From the NCBI RefSeq assembly GCF_001541095.1, contig NZ_LMXH01000003.1, positions 186,001-250,000 on the forward strand: a stretch of DNA of 64,000 nt, read 5' to 3'. Of the stretch, positions 29,059 through 37,287 are shown piece after piece; position 1 is the first letter of the stretch, and each line of letters starts with the position of its first letter. Source of the stretch: Paenibacillus sp. FJAT-26967. GTDB lineage: Bacteria; Bacillota; Bacilli; Paenibacillales; NBRC-103111. The notes beneath the pieces were generated by a model, which made no database searches, was not told the DNA's origin, and saw nothing but the letters and a program-made list of their open reading frames with translations. Position numbers and translations under genes: made by a program.

Positions 29059-29120
29059 TGATGATGAGTGAGCAGGAGTAGGAAGAGAAACGTTTCTTTT
29101 GCTTGAGTAAAATAACGGGG

Positions 29121-29179
29121 CAGCCCTCAGATTAGAGCAGATTTAACCTTCCGGGTTAATTCCGTTCCTCTGAGGGCTG
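29121..29179 (+). terminator. Terminator of the GH8 gene
   Basis: CAGCCCTCAGA (29121-29131) pairs perfectly with TCTGAGGGCTG (29169-29179), followed by TTTGCTG. The loop is long and the T-run weak, but the stem is strong and lies about 60 bases after the stop. Between stop and stem is a 12-base palindrome, AGAAACGTTTCT (29086-29097). The rest of the 324-base gap to the next gene shows only an imperfect stem (29230-29262). Confidence 0.7.
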
Positions 29180-29382
29180 TTTGCTGTGAGGCGGGAGATG
29201 ATTGCTGCTTATCGTGCGGGGGCTTTACAGTACTTGAAGTCCGGGAGCCAGGCTTCACGTACTTTGTTTAGAAGGCGGGCATGAACTTCCTTCCCGCAGC
29301 GCACGCGGGATCGAATTTTCCTGCGGAATAAGCTAAAATAAATAGAAACAACCGTTAGATGGGAAAGCAGGAGGCGCATCAA

Positions 29383-29742
29383 GTGAATGTAGAAATGGAT
29401 TTGTACAAAGATTGGATTGAAACAGTCCGTGAAATTTTCCGGGGTTCGGGTGCTCCGCTGCCGCCGGATATGGGCGATGCGGAAGTGGGCAGGGAGTATT
29501 ATCTCCAGACCTCGCCTTCCGAAGAGGCGGCCGAAGAACGCAGAGAAGCCAATGAAGAGAGAATCCGGCAGCTGCAGCAGACTCTCCTCGACAATATGGA
29601 TAGCGTGGTCGTACCGGACATTCGCGCGAAGACGAACTACACCGGCAGCCATTTCCGCTTCCGCTGGGTATATTCGCAAGGTGAGCATATTGTGGAAGAG
29701 TGTTCGCAATACAGGATTTCATTAGGCCCGTCTCCAGATTAA
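29383..29742 (+). CDS. Small hypothetical protein, 119 aa
   Basis: I do not recognise this protein. GTG 29383 is preferred over ATG 29359 because AGGAGG lies at 29369-29374, eight bases before the GTG. The product is acidic and soluble. It has a helical start (MDLYKDWIETVREIF), a central charged helix rich in Glu and Arg (EEAAEERREANEERIRQLQQ) that could form a short coiled coil, and a C-terminal part that looks beta-rich (HFRFRWVYSQGEHIVEE). It has no membrane segment or cysteine motif. It stands alone between the GH8 gene and the mhqR promoter on the same strand. A real gene is likely from the ribosome site and codon pattern. Confidence 0.6.
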   Translation: MNVEMDLYKDWIETVREIFRGSGAPLPPDMGDAEVGREYYLQTSPSEEAAEERREANEERIRQLQQTLLDNMDSVVVPDIRAKTNYTGSHFRFRWVYSQGEHIVEECSQYRISLGPSPD

Positions 29743-29785
29743 GCCGCCCCGGAGAATTTTTATATAAAGTAGCGGGCAGATCGGC

Positions 29786-29832
29786 TTGACACCTCGTTCA
29801 AAGAGGTGTATATTTATCTTAAATTAAAGATA
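29786..29832 (+). promoter_or_regulatory. mhqR promoter with an MhqR-box-like operator
   Basis: TTGACA (29786-29791) and TATATT (29809-29814) are spaced by 17 bases, a near-perfect SigA promoter. Directly after the -10, TATCTTAAATTAAAGATA (29815-29832) is a near-perfect palindrome. It keeps the ATCT..AATT..AGAT skeleton I recall for the B. subtilis MhqR box. Binding there would block transcription, which suggests autoregulation. Confidence 0.7.
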
Positions 29833-29869
29833 TTTAAATTTCAGATAAATAAATCCGGTGGTGATACAG

Positions 29870-30325
29870 GTGAAGGATGCAGAAGACATGAATGAACTCG
29901 ATTTGTCGCTGAAGCTGTTCGTGGTGCTTGCCAAAGCACAGAAGGTCATTATGGACCGCTCCGTCAAGGATATGAAGAGGCACAACCTGTCACCGTCCGA
30001 ATTCGCGGTTCTGGAGCTGCTGTATCACAAGGGAAAGTTCCCATTGCAGCAGATCGGGGATAAGATACTGGTGACCAGCGGCAGCATCACGTACAATATC
30101 GACAAGCTGGAGAAGAAAGGGCTGCTCAAACGGGTCCCATGTCCTGAAGACCGCAGGGTGACTTATGCGCAGATTACGGCAGAGGGAACAGAGTTGTTCA
30201 ACGTAATTTTCCCCGAGCATACGAAGGTAGTGGAATCGAGTATGAGCGGTCTGACAGCTGAAGAGAAGATGCAAGCGATTGAGTTGATCAAAAAGCTCGG
30301 TTTGAGTGCACAAAAGCAGGAGTAA
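29870..30325 (+). CDS. mhqR: MarR-family repressor, MhqR-like
   Basis: This winged-helix repressor of electrophile and quinone stress genes has 151 residues from GTG 29870. That start is chosen because CGGTGGTGAT upstream matches the anti-Shine-Dalgarno complement in eight of ten positions at good spacing; ATG 29888 is the alternative. The DNA-binding core is very close to what I recall of B. subtilis MhqR: SLKLFVVLAKAQK, LSPSEFAVLELLYHKGKFPL, QQIGDKILVTSGSITYNIDK, LEKKGLL and the wing PEDRRVTYAQITAEG. It has no cysteine in the redox-sensor position expected for OhrR. The two downstream genes are homologs of mhqO and mhqD, and operator palindromes lie before both mhqR and mhqO. Confidence 0.92.
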   Translation: MKDAEDMNELDLSLKLFVVLAKAQKVIMDRSVKDMKRHNLSPSEFAVLELLYHKGKFPLQQIGDKILVTSGSITYNIDKLEKKGLLKRVPCPEDRRVTYAQITAEGTELFNVIFPEHTKVVESSMSGLTAEEKMQAIELIKKLGLSAQKQE

Positions 30326-30340
30326 AAATTTTTGGTATAT

Positions 30341-30356
30341 ATCTTAAATTTAAGAT
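30341..30356. promoter_or_regulatory. Perfect palindromic MhqR operator before mhqO
   Basis: ATCTTAAATTTAAGAT is a perfect 16-base palindrome. It shares the ATCTTAAATT half with the site in front of mhqR. It lies 16 bases after the mhqR stop and 83 before mhqO, where repression of a separate mhqOD promoter would act. Confidence 0.7.
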
Positions 30357-30438
30357 TCTTAATTTAAAAGAGATACTCCTCCAGGGATTCTATCCCATTA
30401 TTGAGCCATACTAACTTATAAAGAAGAGGTGCAGAGCT

Positions 30439-31389
30439 ATGACACAAAGAACAGCCGGAATTCATCACATAACCGCTTTTGTAAAACATGCACAGGAGAA
30501 TGTAGATTTCTACGCCGGGGTACTGGGGCTTCGTCTGGTGAAGAAAACGATCAATTTTGACGCTCCGGAAGTGTACCACTTGTATTTCGGGAATGAAGCA
30601 GGAAGTCCCGGGACGGCCATTACTTTTTTCCCGTGGTCGGCTTCGCGTAAAGGCCGGGTCGGCGGAGGCCAGGTAGGGGTGACGACTTATGCGATTCCGC
30701 AGGGCTCGTTTGAGTTCTGGGAACAACGCCTGAAAAAGCTGAACGTTGCTTATAACGTGACGGAGCGCTTCGGCGAATCCTACCTCCGCCTGCAGGATCA
30801 TGACGGGCTGCAGATCGAGCTTGTGCAGCGGAGCGAAGGAACGCCGAGCAAATGGACGTTTGGCGGGGTTCCGGCGGACAAAGCCATCAAAGGCTTCGGG
30901 GGAGCAGTGCTGCTGAGTCTGGCGCCGGAGAAAACGATGGATACACTGGAGAACGTAATGGGCCTTACGAAAGTTGGACAGGACGGCGAGTTTATCCGCT
31001 TCAAATCCGAAGGCGATATCGGCAATGTCATTGATGTGAAGGCACAAGCAGTGCCCCGCGGAGCGGATGGGGCCGGAGTGGTCCATCATATCGCATGGCG
31101 TGCCAAAGATTTCGAGGACCATGAGGCTTGGAGAAGCCGCGTGCAGGAAAGCGGATTTGATCCTACCCCGGTCATCGACCGGCAGTACTTCAATGCGGTA
31201 TACTTCAGGGAAGATGGTGGAATTTTGTTTGAAATTGCGACAGATCCACCGGGATTTACACGTGATGAGGCCTTTGATGAATTAGGCGGGAAACTGGTGC
31301 TGCCGGACTGGTACGAACCGCATCGTGCGGCAATTGAGAAGGGGCTGCCGCCTATTGAAGTCCGTGTACTGGAGGAGGACAAATCATGA
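30439..31389 (+). CDS. mhqO: Ring-cleaving dioxygenase of the glyoxalase/VOC family, MhqO-like
   Basis: This 316-residue cytosolic metal-dependent protein has two VOC modules. It begins with the family hallmark GIHHITAFVKHAQENVDFYAGVLGLRLV, shown here as separate parts GIHHITAF and DFYAGVLGLRLVKKTINFD. The first module runs to about residue 140 and the second (about 150-300) contains VVHHIAWRAKD and GGILFEIATDPPGFTRDE. Likely metal ligands are the His of each HH pair and the late Glu. In B. subtilis such proteins protect against methylhydroquinone and other quinone electrophiles. AAGAGGTGC precedes the ATG. Its last four bases overlap mhqD, so the pair is co-translated. The actual substrate is not known from sequence. 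Confidence 0.9.
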   Translation: MTQRTAGIHHITAFVKHAQENVDFYAGVLGLRLVKKTINFDAPEVYHLYFGNEAGSPGTAITFFPWSASRKGRVGGGQVGVTTYAIPQGSFEFWEQRLKKLNVAYNVTERFGESYLRLQDHDGLQIELVQRSEGTPSKWTFGGVPADKAIKGFGGAVLLSLAPEKTMDTLENVMGLTKVGQDGEFIRFKSEGDIGNVIDVKAQAVPRGADGAGVVHHIAWRAKDFEDHEAWRSRVQESGFDPTPVIDRQYFNAVYFREDGGILFEIATDPPGFTRDEAFDELGGKLVLPDWYEPHRAAIEKGLPPIEVRVLEEDKS

Positions 31390-31997
31390 AACATGTATAC
31401 CGTCAAGGGACAAACAGGGAGCTGCCCACGCTAGTGCTTTTTCATGGAACAGGCGGTACCGAAGAAGATCTGCTGCCGCTTGCCGACAGGATTTCACCCG
31501 AATCTTCCGTACTGAGCCTTCGAGGTAATGTGCTTGAGAACGGCATGCCGAGGTTTTTCAGACGGCTGGCGGAAGGCGTGTTTGATGAGCAGGATCTCAT
31601 CTTCCGTACGAAGGAGATTTATGATTTTATCAATAAAGCGGCCGCGGATTACGGCTTTGACCGGAATAATCTCGTAGCCGTAGGGTATTCCAACGGAGCT
31701 AATATAGCAGGCAGCCTGCTTTTCCATTATCAGAATGCGTTGAAAGGCGCTGCTCTGCATCATCCGATGGTCCCGCTTCGCGGAATTGAGCTGCCTGATC
31801 TGTCAAGTGTGCAGGTGTTTATCGGAGCCGGTTCCAATGATCCGCTTTGTACGCCGGAGGAGACGGAGGAATTGCAGGAGCTGCTCACCGCGGCAGGCGC
31901 CGGGGTAGACGTGAAATGGGAGAACAGAGGCCACCAGTTGACAGCTTCTGAGGTGAATGCGGCAGCGGAATGGTTCGGGAAGCACTACAAGGGCTGA
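31386..31997 (+). CDS. mhqD: Alpha/beta-hydrolase, MhqD-like carboxylesterase
   Basis: This 203-residue hydrolase of the phospholipase/carboxylesterase family starts inside the mhqO stop (ATGA overlap). Visible features are the oxyanion-loop motif FHGTGGTEEDLLPLA, the nucleophile elbow GYSNGAN, an Asp loop (GAGSNDPLC) and the catalytic His in NRGHQLT. Length and motif order match MhqD of B. subtilis, which is induced with MhqO under MhqR control. No signal peptide is present. Its role in quinone resistance is known genetically in relatives; the substrate is not. Confidence 0.9.
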   Translation: MKHVYRQGTNRELPTLVLFHGTGGTEEDLLPLADRISPESSVLSLRGNVLENGMPRFFRRLAEGVFDEQDLIFRTKEIYDFINKAAADYGFDRNNLVAVGYSNGANIAGSLLFHYQNALKGAALHHPMVPLRGIELPDLSSVQVFIGAGSNDPLCTPEETEELQELLTAAGAGVDVKWENRGHQLTASEVNAAAEWFGKHYKG

Positions 31998-32124
31998 CAA
32001 CAGCCGCATCTCCAAGCCAGATCCGGGACTTGTGCTGCCTTACAACGCGATAAAAGCTTGGTAGAGATGGTGGAGGCACTGTCAGGGGTATCGGCTGATC
32101 TTGAAGCACGAAGGAGGAGAGAGC

Positions 32125-32736
32125 TTGATCTCTATTGATCCCGAAAATCAGAGTGAGCACGATACGTATAAGCTATTAATCGGAAGCATTATTCCGAGAC
32201 CAATCGCCTTCGTGACGACACGTTCTCTGGATGGAATGGTAAATGCCGCTCCGTTCAGCTATTTCAACATCGTAGCGGCGAATCCCCCTCTTCTGTCCGT
32301 ATCGGTTCAGCGGAAGAACGGGGAGCCGAAGGATACCGCCCGCAATGCGCTGGACATCGGTGCTTTCGTCGTGCACATCAGCGATGAGTCCTATATCGAG
32401 GCGATCAATGGGACCGCGGCTAATCTGCCGCCGGATGAGAGCGAGATCGATCTCTCCGGACTCCAGCTGATCGAGAGCGACAAGGTCCAGGTCCCCGGCG
32501 TGGCGGAGGCCAAGATACGGATGGAATGCGTGCTGGAGCGTTCCATCCCGCTCGGCGGCGTAGTCACAGCGCCCGCCTGTGACTTGTTAATCGGGCGGGT
32601 CGTCCGCTTTCACGTCGCCCGCGAGCTGTACCGGGACGGGCGGATCGACCCGGAGCTGCTGCGTCCGGTCAGCCGTCTGGCGGGCAGCAGCTACAGCCGT
32701 CTCGGGGAGATTTTCTCGCTGGAGAGGCCTGAGTAA
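32125..32736 (+). CDS. Flavin reductase-like FMN-binding protein
   Basis: TTG 32125 is chosen as start because AAGGAGGAGAG lies directly before it at proper spacing; the frame is also open from a TTG at 32101 with no support. The 203-residue product is a split-barrel flavoprotein of the flavin-reductase family. Markers are YKLLIGSIIPRPIAFVTT near the start, the NAAPFSYFNIVAANPPLLSVSV block that binds FMN phosphate, and KDTARN in the next turn. Such proteins use NAD(P)H to reduce flavin, or act as small oxidoreductases. It is 127 bases after mhqD on the same strand, so it could be part of the quinone-response unit, but no operator is visible in front of it. A terminator follows. Confidence 0.88.
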   Translation: MISIDPENQSEHDTYKLLIGSIIPRPIAFVTTRSLDGMVNAAPFSYFNIVAANPPLLSVSVQRKNGEPKDTARNALDIGAFVVHISDESYIEAINGTAANLPPDESEIDLSGLQLIESDKVQVPGVAEAKIRMECVLERSIPLGGVVTAPACDLLIGRVVRFHVARELYRDGRIDPELLRPVSRLAGSSYSRLGEIFSLERPE

Positions 32737-32780
32737 CGCGCGTAAGCGTGAGAAAGTAAGGATTATTGAAACAAAGGTAG

Positions 32781-32818
32781 GCGTTCTGTGCGGTGTGTTC
32801 CGTTCAGGACGCTTTTTT
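32781..32818 (+). terminator. Terminator after the flavin reductase gene
   Basis: GCGTTCTG (32781-32788) pairs with CAGGACGC (32805-32812), with one G-U pair, followed by six T bases. It is a good rho-independent terminator 45 bases after the stop. Confidence 0.85.
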
Positions 32819-32851
32819 GGGCTGGGGCAAGCGAAAAGTTGATTTTTATCG

Positions 32852-33028
32852 ATGCAAGGAACGGGGGCTTCTCACCAAGGTGAAATTGTTTCAGGGAGCG
32901 GAAGAGCGACTACTATTTTTACGAAGGTGAATGACGGGCAGTGGAAAGGACTCTATTCAAACCGGGAAATCGCATTTGCTGCGGCTGATAATAGAATCTA
33001 TTTAAGTCTTCCGAGGTTCGGTCTATAA
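32852..33028 (+). other. Short open frame (58 codons), possible gene remnant
   Basis: The frame from ATG 32852 to TAA 33026-33028 reads as a plausible protein, with TIFTKVNDGQWKGLYSN followed by AADNRIYLSLPRFGL. It has no ribosome site, and a stop codon lies just upstream in the same frame. It may be the decayed 3' end of a lost gene, perhaps a repeat or propeller protein, or chance. The rest of the 374-base gap before the ABC genes holds only the preceding terminator and the AGGAG site at 33097. Confidence 0.25.
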
Positions 33029-33110
33029 TCGTAGGAATAGTGTTACAGCAGCTATGCTGATAATGCTGAAATGCCTATAATGTACGGAGTCCTGTTAGGA
33101 GTGTTATTGC

Positions 33111-33857
33111 TTGAGTATACAATTGACATTACAGGAGATCGGGAAAAAGCGGCACGGCGAATTCCCCGACTATTTGTTCCGGGAGATCACGGCTGAAGTC
33201 CAGTCGGGCCAGCGTATTGTGCTTCTGGGCACGTCGGGACAGGGCAAAACGACACTGCTGCGGATCTTGTCCCGCCTGGAGAAGCCCGATGAGGGGGCGC
33301 TGAGCCTAAGCGGTCGGCATTATCTGGAGTGGAAGCCGCAGGAGTGGCGCCGCAAGGTGTGTTACGTGGCCCAGCAGCCCGTCATGCTGACAGGGACGGT
33401 TGAGGCCAATCTCAGGACAGTGAGTGAGCTGCACGGAACGGCATTTGATAAGCGGTTGGCTGAGGAATGCATGGCCGCGTTGGGATTGGAGAATCTGGAC
33501 TGGTCTAAGCAGGCTGCGGATTTGTCCGGCGGCGAGAAGCAGCGCACGGCGCTTGTGCGGGCACTGCTGCTGCAATCGGAGGTGCTGCTGTTAGATGAAG
33601 TAACCGCTTCGCTCGATCCTGCCAGTAAACGGGCGGCGGAGCGGCTGCTCTCGGATTGGGCTCAGAAGCGCGGGACCGCGCTGATTTGGATCACGCACGA
33701 TCTGGATCAGGCCGCGCAGGTCAGCGATTTCATCTGGTTCATGGATGAGGGGAGGCTGCTGGAAACCGCACGGGCGGAGGAATTTTTCAGGGAGCCGTCA
33801 ACCCGGCAGGCAAAAAGCTTTATCCGGCGCACGGATTCGGAAGGGGGCGTTCTCTGA
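33111..33857 (+). CDS. fetA: ABC transporter ATP-binding protein, FetA/YbbL-like
   Basis: This 248-residue ATPase energizes the membrane protein encoded next. It has Walker A GTSGQGKTT (from 40), a Q-loop in VCYVAQQPVML, the signature LSGGEKQR, Walker B VLLLDEVTASLD and the switch THD. The start is TTG 33111, with AGGAG nine bases upstream. Its partner is a UPF0014-type permease. In E. coli, FetAB is linked to iron export and peroxide resistance, so metal export is the likely role, though the substrate here is inferred only from the pairing. Stop and next start overlap by one base. Confidence 0.88.
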   Translation: MSIQLTLQEIGKKRHGEFPDYLFREITAEVQSGQRIVLLGTSGQGKTTLLRILSRLEKPDEGALSLSGRHYLEWKPQEWRRKVCYVAQQPVMLTGTVEANLRTVSELHGTAFDKRLAEECMAALGLENLDWSKQAADLSGGEKQRTALVRALLLQSEVLLLDEVTASLDPASKRAAERLLSDWAQKRGTALIWITHDLDQAAQVSDFIWFMDEGRLLETARAEEFFREPSTRQAKSFIRRTDSEGGVL

Positions 33858-34612
33858 TGTCCAATATCGCGCTGATGAGTACCGCCGTCTTTGTTGCGGT
33901 CACCATCCTTTTATCTATGAAACAGAAGCTGGGGCTGGAAAAAGAAATTATCATAGGTACGATCCGTTCCGCGGTACAGCTGCTTTTTGTGGGTTACGTG
34001 CTTCATTTTGTATTTGATGCGGAGAATCCGCTCTTCATTGTGATAATTATTGCCGTAATGATCCTGGTCGCTTCCTGGAATGTCAGCAGCCGGGCACGGG
34101 ATATACCGGGCATCCGGCTGCGAATTGCTCTAGCCCTGTGCTGCACGGAGGCGGTGACGATGGCTCTGCTGCTTACGCTGGGAATTGTGGAGGCTACGCC
34201 TCAGTTCATTGTACCGATCAGCGGCATTACAATCGGCAGTTCCATGATCGTCGCAGGTCTTTTCCTGAACAGCATGAAAAGGGAGATGGAGGCCTCCAGA
34301 GGCGAGATCGAAGCGCTGCTCGCTCTGGGGGCAACCTCCAAGCAGGCGATTCAGAGATCGATTAAGCGATCCATCCGCTCGGGCATGATTCCGACTCTGG
34401 ATGGGATGAAAACCACCGGGCTGGTTCAACTGCCGGGAATGATGACGGGGATGATTGCGGCAGGCGCCGATCCTATCGAGGCGGTGCGCTATCAGATTCT
34501 GATTATGTTCGTGCTGTCCTCGGCTGCGGCTTTAACGGCGATGCTGCTGGGCCTGTTAAGTTCTCCCCTCTGGTTTACGAAGGATGGGCGGCTGCGGATC
34601 ACAGGGGAATAA
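33857..34612 (+). CDS. fetB: ABC transporter permease, FetB/YbbM (UPF0014) family
   Basis: This 251-residue integral membrane protein has about six or seven hydrophobic segments. Family landmarks are RSAVQLLFVGYVL near the start, the conserved loop SSRARDIPG, PISGITIGSSMIVAGL, and the cytosolic coupling segment EIEALLALGATSKQAI followed by SIRSGMIPTLDGMKTTGLVQLPGMMTGMI (shown here as consecutive short motifs). It is translationally coupled to the ATPase gene and followed by a strong terminator. Together they form a two-gene exporter. Confidence 0.9.
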   Translation: MSNIALMSTAVFVAVTILLSMKQKLGLEKEIIIGTIRSAVQLLFVGYVLHFVFDAENPLFIVIIIAVMILVASWNVSSRARDIPGIRLRIALALCCTEAVTMALLLTLGIVEATPQFIVPISGITIGSSMIVAGLFLNSMKREMEASRGEIEALLALGATSKQAIQRSIKRSIRSGMIPTLDGMKTTGLVQLPGMMTGMIAAGADPIEAVRYQILIMFVLSSAAALTAMLLGLLSSPLWFTKDGRLRITGE

Positions 34613-34689
34613 GCGGAGTGTGAACAGGAAATGGATCAGGCAGAGTTTGTAGCAGGCCGGATGGGGCTTAATGTTCTTTCGGATGCACC

Positions 34690-34727
34690 AAGATGGCTTC
34701 ACCGCTTAGTACGGGTGAAGCCATCTT
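34690..34727. terminator. Terminator between fetB-like gene and the convergent membrane-protein gene
   Basis: AAGATGGCTTCACC (34690-34703) pairs perfectly with GGTGAAGCCATCTT (34714-34727) around a ten-base loop, followed by TTG. It lies between convergent genes ending at 34612 and 34788 and may serve both. Confidence 0.85.
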
Positions 34728-34787
34728 TTGTGTGCGGAGAGAGAAGCGGTGGGCGGGTGAAGCACGGCCGCTGCCGGGATAAGACTG

Positions 34788-35849
34788 CTACCCGGCGGTG
34801 CGGCCCGCCAGCTTGCCGCGCAGCACCGCCCGCAGGCGGGTGACGGGCGCTTCCTTGACGGCCGGGCGGGCGACTACCGCGCGGCGGCTGGCTTCGAGCT
34901 CCTTGAGGTAATCCCCCAGCGCTTCGTAAGCCTGGTAATATGGAAATAGCCGGGCTATTTCCTCCTGTCCGGGATTACGCTTCATACGGGATGGCCTCAG
35001 AGCGCGAAGCAGCAGACCCAGCGGCATCCGCCTGCCGTGCTGCGTCATTCGTTCCTGCCCTCGAATGACAATGGCGAGGGCCTGGATCAGGCGTGCCGCC
35101 TCGGGATGCGCGGCATCTGCCTTCTGCAGCGCCTTGACGAGATCGCGGATGCGTTCGGCCATAGTCTCATAGGAGCGGAACAGCTCTCCCGCACCTCCAT
35201 CACTGCCGCGGGTCAGCCAGCGGTCTTCGCGGACAAGCTGGGATACGCTTTTGCCGCTTTCGATATAGGTACGGACTTCTTCGATTTGGAGCCGCATGGC
35301 AGGTTTGTAAGGAGTCATCCGCCCTGCCTGCAAGTCGATTTGAATGTAATGGAGCAGAACGCGCAGCATCGTTTCGGACTTGGCCAGCAGCACATCTTCC
35401 CGCTCTCGGTGGATAGGCTTGCTGATCAAATTGACGGCCGTACCGACCGTCATGCCCACAAGCACGAGCAGGAATTGATTGTAGGCCGCCATCCCGCCTA
35501 TCAGCTCATCGGAAGTGCCGATTGTGTTGATAGCAACGATGACCGCAAGCGTCAGAGAGGCAGTCCGCTTCAGCCGGACATGCATCGTCATCACTATAAA
35601 GGCTGCTGCTGCAATTACAAGAGAACTGCTGCCGAGTACAAGTGCAGCGGTAATTCCCAGAGCCGAGGCCGCCAGAGCGCTTGCCATATGGGAGAGCGTA
35701 TGATGGAGCGAGCGGTAGACGGAAGGCTGGACGGCAAGCATCGAGATGATGCCGGCAAAGTGATCCGGTTCCAAATGGAGCAGCCGCGCAATCCAGATGG
35801 ATAAGGCAATGGCGATTGAGGTTTTGACAACACGAAGACCGACGAACAT
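34788..35849 (-). CDS. Aromatic acid exporter family (ArAE/FUSC-like) membrane protein
   Basis: This 353-residue protein has an N-terminal membrane half (about 1-150) with four or more hydrophobic helices. It begins FVGLRVVKTSIAIALSIWIA and includes the family-typical PDHFAGIISMLAVQPSVYRSL. The soluble helical C-terminal half (about 150-340) has many charged heptad-like helices. This layout matches the Bacillus YqjA/YgaE-type proteins of the aromatic acid exporter superfamily. Transport of aromatic or weak organic acids is the family-level expectation; direct evidence is lacking for most members. GGAGCT precedes the ATG on the minus strand. The extreme C-terminus is Arg/Ala-rich. Confidence 0.8.
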   Translation of the reverse strand: MFVGLRVVKTSIAIALSIWIARLLHLEPDHFAGIISMLAVQPSVYRSLHHTLSHMASALAASALGITAALVLGSSSLVIAAAAFIVMTMHVRLKRTASLTLAVIVAINTIGTSDELIGGMAAYNQFLLVLVGMTVGTAVNLISKPIHREREDVLLAKSETMLRVLLHYIQIDLQAGRMTPYKPAMRLQIEEVRTYIESGKSVSQLVREDRWLTRGSDGGAGELFRSYETMAERIRDLVKALQKADAAHPEAARLIQALAIVIRGQERMTQHGRRMPLGLLLRALRPSRMKRNPGQEEIARLFPYYQAYEALGDYLKELEASRRAVVARPAVKEAPVTRLRAVLRGKLAGRTAG

Positions 35850-35934
35850 AGCGGGCAGCTCCTTTTTGTATTCGTTTGTTAACTATACTAACATAAAAAC
35901 AATGAAAATAATCCAAACGGCAACAAAAAAACGA

Positions 35935-36000
35935 TATAACAGCTAATATATAACATGTTATTAACATTTATATAACATTAATATAACGTAAGTATGTTAT
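35935..36000. promoter_or_regulatory. AT-rich region with repeated TATAAC motifs between divergent genes
   Basis: TATAAC occurs at 35935, 35949, 35971 and 35982, with the inverse ATGTTAT near 35955 and at 35994-36000. It includes the perfect palindrome ATAACATGTTAT (35950-35961). This cluster lies in the 338-base divergent gap between the membrane-protein gene and the oxidoreductase gene and could be a multi-site operator. The remaining gap (36001-36187) shows no clear further element except the GGAAGGAAG ribosome site. Confidence 0.4.
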
Positions 36001-36187
36001 CACAATTATTATGAGGTAGGTGTTAACTATTAAAGCTGGAGCTGTGACGCTGCCGGTCTAACGCCGCATAAACATTCCATCTACAGCCCGACTATTCAAG
36101 TGCAGGGTTGGTTATTAGAATTTAGCGAAAATCCTATGCGCATGATAAACTGGACGTAATCTTTCAGACGGAAGGAAGACAAGACTT

Positions 36188-37180
36188 ATGACACGATTTG
36201 CAGTAATCGGTACGAACTGGATTACGGAAGAACTGATCCGGGCCGCGCAGGAGTCCCCGCAATTTACTCTGACGGCGGTGTACTCGCGGAAAGAAGAAAC
36301 GGCTCGGGCCTTTGCGGATAAATTTGGAGCTGCGCATATCTTTACGGATTTGGAGAAGATGGCGCAGAGTGATCAGTTCGATGCGGTTTATATCGCCAGC
36401 CCGAATTCTTTTCACGCGGAGCAGGCGGTTCTTCTGATGAATCAGGGCAAACATGTCCTGTGTGAGAAGCCGATCGCTTCCAATACGGGGGAGCTGGACA
36501 AGATGATTGCCGCGGCTAAAAAGAATAACGTGCTGTTGATGGAAGCGCTGAAGTCCACCTTCTTGCCCAATTTCCAGGCGATCCGGGATCACTTGCATAA
36601 AATCGGGCCGGTGCGCCGGTATTTCGCAAGCTACTGCCAATATTCATCCCGCTATGACGCGTACAAAAGCGGCACAGTGCTGAACGCTTTTAACCCTATT
36701 TTCTCGAACGGTGCGATGATGGATCTGGGCGTGTACTGTATCTATCCGATGGTCGTTCTTTTCGGCAAGCCGGAGCAGGTAGCGGCAAATGCAGTCTTGC
36801 TCGAATCCGGTGTGGACGGTGAAGGGAGCATTCTGGCCAAGTATGGGGAGATGGATGGGGTCCTCATGTACTCCAAAATCACACAATCCCATCTGCCTTC
36901 CGAAATTCAAGGGGAGAATGGCACTATCGTGATCGATAAGATCAGTCAGCCGGAGAAGGTAGAAATCCGTTACAGAGACGGTTCGGTGGAAGATTTGAGT
37001 CAGCCTCAGCAGGCGAGAAATATGGTATATGAGGTGGAACATTTTATCGGCTTACTGGAAAAAGGGGTTTTGGAATCTCCTGTTAATTCGTATGAAAATT
37101 CCAGAAATGCGATGGAGGTCATGGACGAGGCCAGAAAACAGTTCGGGCTTGTTTATCCGGCGGATTACAGAAATGATTAA
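36188..37180 (+). CDS. Gfo/Idh/MocA-family oxidoreductase
   Basis: This is a 330-residue NAD(P)-dependent dehydrogenase-like protein. The Rossmann N-terminal domain begins RFAVIGTNWITEELI. It continues with AVYSRKEETARAFADKFG and the hallmark DAVYIASPNSFHAEQA plus GKHVLCEKPIASN, whose EKP lysine is catalytic in the family. The C-terminal domain has the usual beta-sheet with MMDLGVYCIYPMVVLFGKP and the DxxxH-type region replaced by LGVYCIYP. The first glycine motif is GTNWIT rather than the usual GxGxxG, a known variation in the family. The substrate, a sugar or polyol derivative, is unknown. GGAAGGAAG precedes the ATG. Confidence 0.9.
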   Translation: MTRFAVIGTNWITEELIRAAQESPQFTLTAVYSRKEETARAFADKFGAAHIFTDLEKMAQSDQFDAVYIASPNSFHAEQAVLLMNQGKHVLCEKPIASNTGELDKMIAAAKKNNVLLMEALKSTFLPNFQAIRDHLHKIGPVRRYFASYCQYSSRYDAYKSGTVLNAFNPIFSNGAMMDLGVYCIYPMVVLFGKPEQVAANAVLLESGVDGEGSILAKYGEMDGVLMYSKITQSHLPSEIQGENGTIVIDKISQPEKVEIRYRDGSVEDLSQPQQARNMVYEVEHFIGLLEKGVLESPVNSYENSRNAMEVMDEARKQFGLVYPADYRND

Positions 37181-37242
37181 TAGCATTAAATGAAAAATTC
37201 CATTTTTATAATATTTAAAAGAGGAAAATCCTTTCAAAAATT

Positions 37243-37279
37243 GCCCAAATCCTTGATAATAGAGGGAGGGCTTTTTTTT
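37243..37279 (+). terminator. Probable terminator after the oxidoreductase gene
   Basis: GCCC (37243-37246) and CCT pair with AGG and GGGC (37268-37271) in an interrupted stem, followed by eight T bases. The stem is weak, but the T-run is strong. Confidence 0.55.
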
Positions 37280-37287
37280 ATTCCGAA

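Noticed and set aside
34631-34843. 70-codon plus-strand frame after the fetB-like gene
   Set aside because: It reads through a strong terminator stem and into the convergent gene, with no ribosome site.
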